Shown here piece by piece: positions 13,487 through 22,526 of a DNA stretch of 64,000 bases; within the stretch, counting starts at the first letter, position 1; every line of letters starts with the position of its first letter. The notes beneath the pieces are model-generated. The model made no database searches. It was not told the DNA's origin and worked only from the letters and a program-made list of their open reading frames with translations. This DNA comes from Irpex lacteus (Eukaryota > Basidiomycota > Agaricomycetes > Polyporales > Irpicaceae): assembly GCA_001986395.2 (NCBI GenBank), contig MQVO02000027.1, forward strand, positions 310,001 through 374,000, in the 5' to 3' direction. Made by a program: the position numbers and the translations under genes.

Positions 13487-13500
13487 TCTGGCTTCTCGTA
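13487..13500 (+). repeat. LINE target-site duplication, left
   Basis: TCTGGCTTCTCGTA occurs here and, identically, at 19644-19657 on the other side of the LINE. A 14-bp perfect duplication next to a poly(A) end is the mark of target-primed reverse transcription. Confidence 0.9.
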
Positions 13501-13514
13501 TTTTTTTTTTTTTT
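13501..13514 (-). other. LINE poly(A) tail
   Basis: Fourteen T on the plus strand, i.e. A14 at the 3' end of the minus-strand LINE, directly adjoining the left target duplication. Confidence 0.85.
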
Positions 13515-13659
13515 AAATCAATTGAATATCGTCAGCTAAGCTAGGGACGAAGATACAAGAAGAAACGGCAGAACGAACTAACTACCGCTACGAGGATGAC
13601 TTGAAGTCGCGACGCGCGGAGGACCGCGCTAATGAGAGTGCTACTACAAAGAAGTAAAG

Positions 13660-16600
13660 CTATACAGGTGCATCGTCAAAAGTGAATGCGGAAGGATTAT
13701 CTTTGAGAAAAGTAAGGATAAGGGAGTCAGGATGGGCCGAATTTTTGAGGAACTCCAGAAAGTTTGGTCGCGGTCGCCGATATCGTGTGCACTCATTTAG
13801 GATGTGTGCTCGAGTTTGGTAGACGCCACAAGTGTTGCATCTCGTCAGGGTGCCGGGGAAGAAGCGTTGTCGAAATTCTCCTATTGGAGCATGGCAAAGG
13901 ATCGCGCGGGCTGCACGCGCTACGAGGTCGTTTGATTTGAACCGGGAGAGAAAAGGTCCTCCCTTGTGAGTGTTGGGTTTAAGGGGGGCACGGCCACGGA
14001 GAAAATGATGGCCTGTGTAGGAGCGGAATGTGCACATTTTGGCCCATGCCGCGAGTGCTTTCTTCTTGGTGTGTTGTCGCACCCAAGCCACAGATGTGTA
14101 TTGAGTGGGGTTGGGTCGTCTGAGGGCGTTTCGCGCGTCTTGATCGACGAGCTCGTTTTGCACAATGCCGACGTGTCCCGGGCACCAGTGTACGTGCAGG
14201 TGCGCTGCTGGGTTGATAGTGAACCAGCGGCGGAGTTTGGAGGATAGGGATATAGAAGCAAACTGTGCGGAATGGGTGCCGACGTCAAATATGGATTGAA
14301 CAGCAGACTGGCTGTCAGCGAATATGTGGAGGTCGGTGGTCGTGCTCTCAATGCCTCTGCTAATGCAGGCGGCAAGAGCTAATATTTCGGCATCGTAGGC
14401 AGTGGCCTCTGTAAAGACGAAGGCAGAAGAGGCTGTGAGCGTGCTTCCTATGTAGAGGCGATAGGCGGCGGCGGCGACATCTGGAGTTCCTGGTCGGGCG
14501 GATCCGTCGGTGAAGCCAAAAACCATCAACGGTGAATTCGAAAGATGTGAAATAAATGTGCGAAGGTTGTCTAGCCATGGGGAAAACTCGTCTGAAGACT
14601 TCTTGGGGTGTGGAGGGTCAAACGAAATGCGGGAAGAGAAGATATCAAGAAGACGAGCTCCAGGTTGGAGTTCTGGGTGGGCGTAGGCAGTGGGCTCAAG
14701 GGAGGGGTGTTTGAACTGATGTGCGATCTGCAGAGGGGGTGGGGAATGGGGAAGGATGTTACGTATTGGGAATCCGATAGTGTGGGAAATGTCTCGGGCA
14801 GCGGTGGGGTTTGCAGCTACGGAGACGATGTGACTATTGGGGAGGCGTTGGAACCGGAGGATTGAGCGGTCAAAGAGTCGTCGGACATGGAGGTGCATGG
14901 GGAGGAGGCCTGCAAGGATCTCCATACCACCAATGGGAGAAGTTTTGAAGGCACCGAGAATCCACCGAGCTGCGGCAGATTGAGCGCGTGAGAGCATAGC
15001 AATGAGCGACTTCTGCGGCTTGCGAGGATTGTACCAGAGACGGAAGCCGTAGGTGAGGATAGGAAGAACGCAGGAGATGTAGAGGCGGCGTTTTTGATCT
15101 GGAGCCAAGCCACGGTTTGAGTTCCCCAGTAACGGGTATCCCCGTACTGTGCTGAGGGCTTTGGTGGAGTAGTAGCGAACGTGGTACCGAAAGTTGAGTG
15201 ATGAGTCGAAGAAGAATCCGAGGTAGCGCCACACTCGCTGTGGTTGAAGAGTGACTGTTGCGCCGTCGAGGGTAATAGAAAGGGAGGGGAGGGGGCCTGA
15301 GAAGCGCGGGCGAGGGAAATGGCAGAGTTCGAGTTTGTCAAGTTCTAAGACGATGCCGATCTGCTTAAACGCAGAGACGATGCGTGGGTAGAGGAAGCCG
15401 AGTAGGAAGATGTTGGTTCCCAGTGAATCGGTGGATATTACGAGTGTTCCATCATCAACGAAGAAGAGGAGTGAGGTGCGGAGGATACTAGTGGGAGCGG
15501 GAAGGAGGCGTGAGATGAGGAACAGGGCCGGAAGAATTGAGAGAGCCGCAAAGAGTGATGAGAGGCAGGAGCCTTGGCCAACGCCAACGGTGCAATCGAC
15601 GGGTTCAGATAGTTTGTCAGACCATCTGAATCGAGTGCTGCGGCCGGCTAAGTATGACTCAACCAGCTTGCAAAGCGAGGACGAGAATCCTAGCCGCCTG
15701 AGAATGGTGACTAGGAGAAGGTGGTTGACAGAGGGGTAGAATTGTGCGATGTCCATGGCTAGACACGTAGAGTGTAGTCCAGCGTCACGGGCAGCTCGGA
15801 GATGGTGTGTCAGGAGGAGGCCTGCGTCGTCCGTGGAGTGCAAGCGTACGCCTCCACATTGTGAAGGGTGCAGGAGTTGGTGGCGGATGCAGTCGTATTG
15901 CATGCGGTTCGCAATCATCTTCTCGCAGAGCTTGCCGACGCAGCTGAGTAAGACGATGGGGCGATAGGCTTTGAGGATGGAATAGTCGGGTTTCTTGGGT
16001 TTCGGGATGATGATGGTGACCGAGGACTTGAATTGGGATGGCCAAAAGGAGTGCTGGACGCATGCATTGAATACACGTAGTAGGTAGTCCTCGATGGAGT
16101 GGTCTTGGCATAGGAATTTGATGATTGGCCAGGTAAGGTGGTCGGGGCCAGGGGCTGAGCGTGATGAGGTGCCTGCAAGGGCATCACGCAGTTCCTTGGT
16201 TGAGAAGGGGGGGAAGGCGCGTTCTTCTCTTAGAGGGAGGCAGTCGACTACTGATAAGTCCACTGGCCGATCCTGCGCAGAGTAGAATTGATCCGCGCAG
16301 CAATGGACGAAGTGGTCGAAGGAGTGGATGATGTTGCCGTCGCGGTCTTGAATATGCGAGACCGTGGAGACTGGACGGGGTTTGGACCAAGCGGTGAGGT
16401 CCCATGTGCGTTTCTTGGCGACCATTTCGGCGATAACAGCGTCGAAGTACTGCCGCTTTGCAGCGCGTACTGCGGCGAAGAACGCCCACCGGTCTTCAAG
16501 AAGGTTGGATGCGCGGAATTTGGCAAGTGCACGACGGCACTCCTCATTCCACCAAGGCTTTGAGTGGCTAGAGATGTTAGGCATTTGCGCGTGCCGGTCA

Positions 16601-17511
16601 AAGGCCTCCTGGATGGACGTGAAGAGCGATGTTAGCGACGTTTCAATCTCAACAGGAGAAGATAGAGAATCATTGATATGTTGTGTAAAAGCTTCAAGCA
16701 CGTCACTGATAAATTCAGCTTCTTCTTCTGAACCCGGCTTTATTCGTGGAGTGGCAACATATGCCGGGACGGTAGGAATATCAATAATAAGTACAGCATG
16801 GTCGGAGCCCATGCGGGAATCGGGATCAATGGTAAGAGAAGTAAGAGGATTGTCTACTAGCTCGGAGCTGAGCCAAGCCAGGTCGATGACGGAAGGTTGA
16901 AAGGAGCGGCGATGTGGGAAGTGGGTGAAGACATCGGGCGTGTTAAGAAGGGACACCTGTACGTCCGGCATGAAGTCGATGATGTCTTGAGCATGTGCAT
17001 CGTTGCGGCGTGCAGACTCCCACAGCATGTGATGGGAGTTAAAGTCGCCAGCGATGAGGGTGAAAGGAGGGAGGTGGTGGGACTGGATGAGTGCTTTGGT
17101 CCCTTCGTGGGTGTCTGGATGGCTGTAGACGTTGAGGAAGAAACGTTCAGTGCTTCCAAACATGAGAGAGAAACATAGGAGGTGCGGGTGGGAGATGATG
17201 TCATGCCTTGTGCGAGTGTTAGCCCCCCTCCAGCGGTGGTTGACGTAACATGCCACTCGGGCGTTGTGGATGTCGCGTACTTCGAGTAGGAGCCAGTCGG
17301 CAGGCTGTGCTTGAGTTCCGAAGAACTCGTCGCCATTTGGGTTTGTCGGTGACGGTACGTGCTTAAGCGTGGAGTAAGACGGTTCCTGAATGAAAATGGC
17401 ATCAGCAAATAGAAAGTGCTGCAGCGCTGCTGCAGTATTATTTGCGGTATGATTAGCATTAAACGAAATAACGCGAAATACTTGCGGATTATACTGAGTC
17501 TTGTTGGCCAT
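13660..17511 (-). CDS. LINE ORF2: endonuclease, reverse transcriptase, RNase H
   Basis: Single open frame of 1,283 residues. An APE-type endonuclease (about 12-245) shows IAGDFNSHHMLW and SDHAVLIID, the metal and catalytic sites used to nick target DNA. The reverse transcriptase (about 500-740) shows AYRPIVLLSCVGKLCEK, the Asp of LAMDIAQFYPS, GVGQGSCLSSLF and the catalytic FVDD (about 684-687). RNase H (about 997-1130) shows FTDGSARPG, an AEILALAAC Glu, FADSQSAVQ and the WCPGHVGI segment. A C-terminal Cys/His motif, CNTCGVYQTRAHILNEC, follows. No stops interrupt it, so it looks capable of activity. It starts six nucleotides after the ORF1 stop codon, so translation probably depends on reinitiation. 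Confidence 0.93.
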   Translation of the reverse strand: MANKTQYNPQVFRVISFNANHTANNTAAALQHFLFADAIFIQEPSYSTLKHVPSPTNPNGDEFFGTQAQPADWLLLEVRDIHNARVACYVNHRWRGANTRTRHDIISHPHLLCFSLMFGSTERFFLNVYSHPDTHEGTKALIQSHHLPPFTLIAGDFNSHHMLWESARRNDAHAQDIIDFMPDVQVSLLNTPDVFTHFPHRRSFQPSVIDLAWLSSELVDNPLTSLTIDPDSRMGSDHAVLIIDIPTVPAYVATPRIKPGSEEEAEFISDVLEAFTQHINDSLSSPVEIETSLTSLFTSIQEAFDRHAQMPNISSHSKPWWNEECRRALAKFRASNLLEDRWAFFAAVRAAKRQYFDAVIAEMVAKKRTWDLTAWSKPRPVSTVSHIQDRDGNIIHSFDHFVHCCADQFYSAQDRPVDLSVVDCLPLREERAFPPFSTKELRDALAGTSSRSAPGPDHLTWPIIKFLCQDHSIEDYLLRVFNACVQHSFWPSQFKSSVTIIIPKPKKPDYSILKAYRPIVLLSCVGKLCEKMIANRMQYDCIRHQLLHPSQCGGVRLHSTDDAGLLLTHHLRAARDAGLHSTCLAMDIAQFYPSVNHLLLVTILRRLGFSSSLCKLVESYLAGRSTRFRWSDKLSEPVDCTVGVGQGSCLSSLFAALSILPALFLISRLLPAPTSILRTSLLFFVDDGTLVISTDSLGTNIFLLGFLYPRIVSAFKQIGIVLELDKLELCHFPRPRFSGPLPSLSITLDGATVTLQPQRVWRYLGFFFDSSLNFRYHVRYYSTKALSTVRGYPLLGNSNRGLAPDQKRRLYISCVLPILTYGFRLWYNPRKPQKSLIAMLSRAQSAAARWILGAFKTSPIGGMEILAGLLPMHLHVRRLFDRSILRFQRLPNSHIVSVAANPTAARDISHTIGFPIRNILPHSPPPLQIAHQFKHPSLEPTAYAHPELQPGARLLDIFSSRISFDPPHPKKSSDEFSPWLDNLRTFISHLSNSPLMVFGFTDGSARPGTPDVAAAAYRLYIGSTLTASSAFVFTEATAYDAEILALAACISRGIESTTTDLHIFADSQSAVQSIFDVGTHSAQFASISLSSKLRRWFTINPAAHLHVHWCPGHVGIVQNELVDQDARNALRRPNPTQYTSVAWVRQHTKKKALAAWAKMCTFRSYTGHHFLRGRAPLKPNTHKGGPFLSRFKSNDLVARAARAILCHAPIGEFRQRFFPGTLTRCNTCGVYQTRAHILNECTRYRRPRPNFLEFLKNSAHPDSLILTFLKDNPSAFTFDDAPV

Positions 17512-17517
17512 GGGTAC

Positions 17518-19416
17518 TCAGTTAGTGATTCGGCCCATGCCAATGCGTTGGCCGCGTTTAGCCTTGGCGAGCCGTGCAGCCTGTTGGCGGAGATCGATGT
17601 GAGGGATGTTGCGAGCTGCTTGGGTTGCAGCTGCGGGAGGGTGGGCTTCAATCCATTCGCGGTCGCGACGATGCTGGAAGTAGGTGCAGACGGGAGAGTC
17701 AGCGCGGTGTGCTTCACTGCAATTGAAACACTTAGGGGAGGCATTGGCTGCCACTCGGTCATGCTCGCGCTCGTCATGCGCTTGAGCGCAGATGGGGCAT
17801 CGAACGACGGGTGAGCGGCAGATTTGGGAGGAGTGGCCCCAGCGCTGGCAGATGGCACAGCGAGGAACCGCTGGGCGGAAGTTGTGAGCTTGGACGGCTC
17901 GACATACAGAGCCGTTGATGTATACCACCTGGCGCATGATTTGGCGCATGCAGCGGGAGGTGGAGCTGTCATGGAAGTCAACGAAGACGTTGCCATAAGT
18001 GGAGCCTTCCGCGATTTGAACGCGCGGGTTGCCGATGAGGGTGATGCCGTCGTAGGCTGGTTGGGAGAGGAGGGATTGGCGGATCTGCTCAACGGAAGCG
18101 GGGGAGTTAGCAGTAGACGGATCAGGGAATGGGACACGCCTGTATAGGACTCCGTTTCGGAAACGGAACTTTGAGACCACGGGCTGCGCGGCGTTGAGGC
18201 CAGGGCAGTGGTTCCAGAAGTTCTCGACGAGCATTTCTGTGCCGTCAACTGGAGAGGTGCGGAATTGGATGTGCAACGTGTTGTTCATCCATCGTACGAA
18301 GATGACGTCGGGAGCGTCTTCCGGTAGGCGTTCGTCCATCCTGGCGTTCTCGTAGAGGAGGGCAAACTCACTCAAGAGAGCCTGGTCGTTGGGGATCTGG
18401 GAGACATTTACATTAGTGCCTTCAGCGGGTTTTACCGTGATCACTTTTGTGGCACCGTGAGGAGCGTGCTTGGGTATGGCTCAGTTGGCGGGGTGGGCTG
18501 GGGCCATGCGGGAGGCCATATCGAAGATGGTTGCGGCAGGCGCATCAGACATTGCCGCAGTAAGCATCCTGGCTGTGTCGAGAACAACGTTTGACGTGCT
18601 GGGGTTCTTGACCACCTGAGCGAAAGTGGGAGGAGGGCGAGTGGCGATCGGAATTGGGGGTGGTGGGTTGTGCGCAGGGACAAATGGGAGGGTGGTTTGG
18701 ACAGTGTGGTGAGTTGGGACACCGCCGATGCGCATGGCACGCCTTGCAGCCGTGGCGGGCGGGACTTGGCGAGTGGGAGTGGGAGCGGGTGCTGGTGCGC
18801 TGGGTTGTGCAGCGGGACGGGGGAAAGCAGCTGATGGGGATGGTTGAGGGCGAGCTGGCTCTGAGACATTGGTACGCACACGGATATCGTTGTCTACAAT
18901 AGAGTTCCATTGGTTTACAAGCGTGCGAATGTTGTTGTAGATGGGAGTGATGGTGTTATCGAACGAGGTGGCGTCACCCGCGAGGTTGCGAATGCGGCCA
19001 ATGACACGGGGTTCGGTGATGAACGCAGCAAGAGTGGACAGGGTGGTGGCAAAGACGGGGAGCGACTCGGTTACTTGCTCATCGTTTGCGTATGCGACGT
19101 ATGCACCGAAAGGGGGAGAGTAGTCGTCGTCCAGAGGTTGATCCTCGGTTTCTGGACCAAAGAGATCAATATCGTGGGGTTCCTCGGATCCGGGCGCTCC
19201 GGGACCAAGAGCGTCGGGACCGATGGAAACTTGTGGAACTTGAGGCGGGACGAAGGGGAGTGCTTGTGAAGGCTGGCCTTCAAGGCTACCAGCTGCAGGA
19301 GAAGGGAGACGTGGGAGGGTTCTGAAGTCGTCACGAGGAGGGGTGTATTCAAGGCTGATGCTAGAGGCGCGAGATATGCCAGGAGGCACATCTGCTCCCG
19401 GGGGCGAATCTGACAT
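17518..19416 (-). pseudogene. LINE ORF1, CCHC nucleocapsid-like protein split by one in-frame TGA
   Basis: ORF1 proteins of fungal LINEs bind element RNA. The frame runs 633 codons from 19416 but meets one TGA at 18483-18481. The upstream part is 311 codons: an acidic, Pro/Ser-rich leader and an Ala/Pro-rich stretch. The downstream part, in the same frame, carries the RNA-binding domain with three Cys/His clusters, beginning CAICQRWGHSSQIC and including CPICAQAHDEREH and CFNCSEAHRADSPVC. The stop therefore separates the leader from the zinc knuckles. The next in-frame Met after the stop (18444) would still give a 308-residue protein with all the knuckles. Options are a nonsense mutation, stop readthrough, or internal initiation. 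Confidence 0.8.
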
Positions 19417-19643
19417 GTGAGCGAAGGCTGATTGACAAAAGGGTCCGGGTTGAATTGAGAAGCCTGGTAAGTTGGATTCTTTGAGGGGGGTTATTCACGC
19501 GGTGTTGGAGTAGTAGAATGGGATTCCTGTGAAGCTGAAGAACTCGCAGGGGGGGAAGGGAAGTGGGGTGGTGTCGAGGAAGGCAGTGAATAGACCGTGG
19601 GAAATTTCCGGATGGTGATGGTACGGGTTCAAAAAGAGTCGCG

Positions 19644-19657
19644 TCTGGCTTCTCGTA
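19644..19657 (+). repeat. LINE target-site duplication, right
   Basis: Identical 14-nt copy of 13487-13500, directly abutting the 5' end of the minus-strand LINE. Confidence 0.9.
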
Positions 19658-19863
19658 GCATCCTCGTCTCTAAGTATACGACCTCTTCGTTGACTATCCC
19701 GCCTCCAAATTACGACCGATCCAGTTCCGAATATCGACACGACCTTGAAGAGTTCAAGAACTCGCCTCTGTATATCCTCCTCTTAGTACACCATGGACTT
19801 TGTGAAATCTCACCGTGGTGCGCATCTCAGTCCTTACTACTCACACAACTACTCGAGCTTAAG

Positions 19864-20704
19864 ATGAGCCCACAGCACCCCACTGCGATGTTAGTATGCC
19901 GGATGCGGCTCGGAGGTGATTTCGAGCAGGAGCTCCTGATCAGGGACACCGAGGCTCTCTCGTTACGTAGCTTTCTTTTGCGACCGTGGACGTTACATAG
20001 CGGGGCAAACCTTCTTGTGAGTATCACTACCCTTCGTTTTCTCTCGCATTGTTCAATATATTTTCAGCACGTTCGGATAGTGACGGACGACAGTGCCTTT
20101 TACCTTGCGGACGTACCACCCCTACTAGGATTCAACCCTTGCGCAAGGTGCAACTCTATCGCCTCATGCATCCCATTGAGTGAGGCTTCGGAACATCAGC
20201 TCGTGGTGCGTAAATAGCTTCTTATTACATTAACGTGTGCTTACCATGTACTATAGCTCTATGGCGACCAACAGATCCAAGTTCAGGCCGGGACGTCCGG
20301 TGCTGCCAGGAGTTACAACCTCCCTACAGAGGCCGCACGACTGGCAAGGGGCATAGTAAGTGGTAACAAACCCATGTGGCTGTTGTTTATACGTCAGACC
20401 TCGTCTTTAGATCATCAAGCTTATACCCGAGGGCGATATAGAAGATGATCTTGCGCGCCGCTTTCAGACTGCATGTCTCGTGGATGAATCCACACCGGTG
20501 AGCACATCCCGACGTGCTGTGCTCGTTACAAGACCGTACCCCCTGCGACCGAAGAGGATATTTGCACGAATGGAGTATGAAGATGACGTCCCAGAGCCGA
20601 GTCCGTCGGAATTGGAGGAGATGAGGCTACGCCGCGCAAGACTCAGAGGGCTCCGGTCAGATAGTCCCCCTCGTCAGCCTTGTCTCCGACCTCGTCGCTT
20701 CTAA
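19864..20704 (+). CDS. Unidentified CACTA-internal protein
   Basis: Not recognised. Four exons with clean GT-AG introns of 51-55 nt, 19864-20016, 20068-20205, 20257-20355 and 20411-20704, give 227 residues. The start is the first usable Met; the frame is open further upstream, so a longer N-terminus or an extra exon is possible. The protein has a small Cys pair (FNPCARCNSIASC) in its middle, an acidic stretch and an Arg-rich C-terminus (RRARLRGLRSDSPP). It has no membrane segment or signal peptide. It lies between the left terminal repeat and the transposase, so it belongs to the CACTA element. It could be a DNA-binding accessory protein or a captured host gene; neither can be shown from sequence alone. 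Confidence 0.65.
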
Positions 20705-20957
20705 TCAGGCGAGGTCTATTGGCGTGTGTTCATTGCGGAATGGAGAGGTGCAGGTTGTATATACATGTACGTAGTAAGCAGTTGTGCAATATCAAGGACA
20801 AGTTATGGCATTTACGCAAAGCCATAAGTACATCTGAGATTGACAGCATGTTAAGTCATAGCGGATATGCGGCCTGATGAGGGTATCATAGGGAAGCTGA
20901 AACTCGCAACGGATTCAGGGCCATGAATCACGTTCGCGCCGTGTAACTATCAACGTG

Positions 20958-20973
20958 ACGCGTCGCGACGCGT
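20958..20973. promoter_or_regulatory. Palindrome of two ACGCGT boxes
   Basis: ACGCGTCGCGACGCGT is a perfect 16-bp palindrome made of two ACGCGT hexamers four bases apart. ACGCGT is the MluI cell-cycle box bound by MBF (Mbp1/Swi6) in ascomycete yeasts. It stands directly before a TATA box. Binding in this fungus is an inference. Confidence 0.5.
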
Positions 20974-20975
20974 TA

Positions 20976-20984
20976 CTATATAAG
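20976..20984 (+). promoter_or_regulatory. Candidate TATA box in the CACTA element
   Basis: CTATATAAG-like sequence immediately downstream of the ACGCGT palindrome and about 925 nt before the transposase ATG. It may start a long 5' leader or an unrecognised upstream exon. Confidence 0.4.
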
Positions 20985-21969
20985 AGACTGAGGCTATATA
21001 TCTGAGCCAGCGCATTCTCTCCCTCCCATGGCCTTCCCCCACAAGAGCTATAGCTATTCGCGGTTGACCTCTATCTGCTAAGCCTGGCGCGCCTCGAGGA
21101 CTCGGCGCACAGGACGCGGATCGAAGTGTCGGAACGCTAGCACCCCTCATCCCCCTTCTACTTCAAACCCAGCTTCCTTGCGGTGGCACGTCTTGAGGCT
21201 ATCGGCGTACACCATGCTTGTGGGCTGAGGGAACTATGGCAGCGCACCTTCAGCTGTCCAACTATTGCTCGCTGTATTGTGCACGCACTCTGTGTTTTGG
21301 GTCGCCTTCAAGTGGCAGTCATGGCTTTAGCAAATGGATGGTGCGTTATCTTACATGTTTGTGGACTGGCTTGTGTCACTTTAGCTGACATCACCATAGA
21401 CTGGGAAGGATATATGGTTGACAGGGGTGGTGCATGAGTCAGAAGCTTTGTTACCTATGTACGTACTCTGACTCCTTGTTGTGTCTCTGCATCCTGAGGG
21501 TGTTTCCTGACGGTCAGGGCTGCTTATGTTTATTCTTATTGAAGTAGTACTCGTCCTGTAGTAATGTACCTTATATGAGCACATCAATATCAGACTGCAG
21601 TCGTTGAGCTTCCCTATCTTGCTGGTCAATGCAGAATGACACGATCACGTGAGTACCAACAACGGCGCGCGTAGGATGAGTTGAGTTGCTCTAGATCAAT
21701 TTTCGGTCAGCCATCGCTGTTGTGCTCACTAACACAAAACACCCTTATTACTGGAGTTCGAACGTTGAGATTCCAGAGCCGAGTGCCTCTTGGGTGACAT
21801 ATGGTTGATACGAATTGCATAACGTGCGTACTCTGCCGTCCCGCTCGTAAAACTGGTAGCTGATGTCAGGTTCAGTATCTTGACGTTCTCAACATAGGAG
21901 CACCATGGCTAGGTGCTGGTGCAATTCCTCCAGCTGCAACGGAGTACACATAGCCCCCCGTTTACGGAG

Positions 21970-21974
21970 AACAC
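21970..21974 (+). repeat. Gypsy target-site duplication, left (AACAC)
   Basis: AACAC precedes the left LTR and is repeated at 28980-28984 after the right LTR. A five-base duplication is standard for Ty3/gypsy integrases. Confidence 0.9.
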
Positions 21975-22511
21975 TGTCACGACTATGACTAGGCTAGAGC
22001 TCGCTCGATGTCGAGAGTAACGAAGTCGCGTAACAGAAGAGTCTAACAACTAAACAAGACCCTCGCAGAGACAAGTGTGGTGTGTGTGAGCACCGACGTC
22101 AAGGGACTAGCGATAGAGTTATGACTAGAGACCAAGTTAGCATTATACTATCGACAATACAAAGTGGAACTCATACCTAGAGACCAAGAGGTCGAAACTG
22201 AGGTCTCCAGGCAGAGCCCAGTGGGGCTTATATATGTATCTATGGGGACCCCTGGTACCGGGTCTGTACTCCTAACACCACTATGAGTAAGCAATGATGC
22301 AATGATGACGCGATATGGTGCAATGTTCTACAAGGTTCTAGCGCCTTCTATGGATCATGTGGACGTGGGATGGAACTATACAGTATTACCTAACCATGTC
22401 CCAGGGTCACGTGACTGGTCTTTCAGAACAGGTACAGGAATGACGTAGGAATTGAGAGAAAAATCGGAAAAATAGTCAAAAATAAAAGGAAAAATTGTCC
22501 AAGTCGTGACA
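21975..22511 (-). repeat. Gypsy 3' LTR (left copy)
   Basis: 537 nt starting TGTCACGAC and ending GTCGTGACA, so its tips are inverted repeats. Reading both copies base by base I found no difference from 28443-28979. Relative to the minus-strand element this is the downstream LTR. Confidence 0.95.
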
Positions 22512-22526
22512 TTACCCCCCTCCTAA
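22512..22526 (-). other. Polypurine tract of the gypsy element
   Basis: Minus-strand AGGAGGGGGGTAA directly abuts the 3' LTR and overlaps the pol stop codon. This is where plus-strand DNA synthesis is primed in LTR retrotransposons. Confidence 0.8.

Larger units (their letters stand above)
13501..19643 (-). mobile_element. Full-length non-LTR retrotransposon (LINE, Tad-like)
   Basis: A 6,143-nt LINE on the minus strand, bounded by a poly(A) tail and a 14-bp target duplication, inserted about 160 nt inside the left end of the CACTA element. It has a 227-nt 5' UTR, ORF1 with CCHC knuckles (19416-17518, broken by one stop), ORF2 with endonuclease, reverse transcriptase and RNase H (17511-13660), and a 3' UTR of about 145 nt. 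The two-ORF layout with a C-terminal RNase H resembles the Tad clade of fungi; the clade is from general resemblance, not from a tree. The complete 5' end and clean duplication point to a recent insertion. Confidence 0.9.
20705..21904. other. CACTA internal spacer upstream of the transposase
   Basis: Roughly 1.2 kb between the small gene and the transposase start. It contains a palindrome and TATA box (separate entries) but no ORF with recognisable features. It probably includes the transposase promoter and 5' leader. Confidence 0.45.

Noticed and set aside
16857..18248. 463-codon open frame on the minus strand inside the LINE
   Set aside because: It overlaps ORF1 and ORF2 in another frame, has only Ser/Thr/Pro-rich low complexity and no motif; it is a shadow of ORF1 and ORF2.
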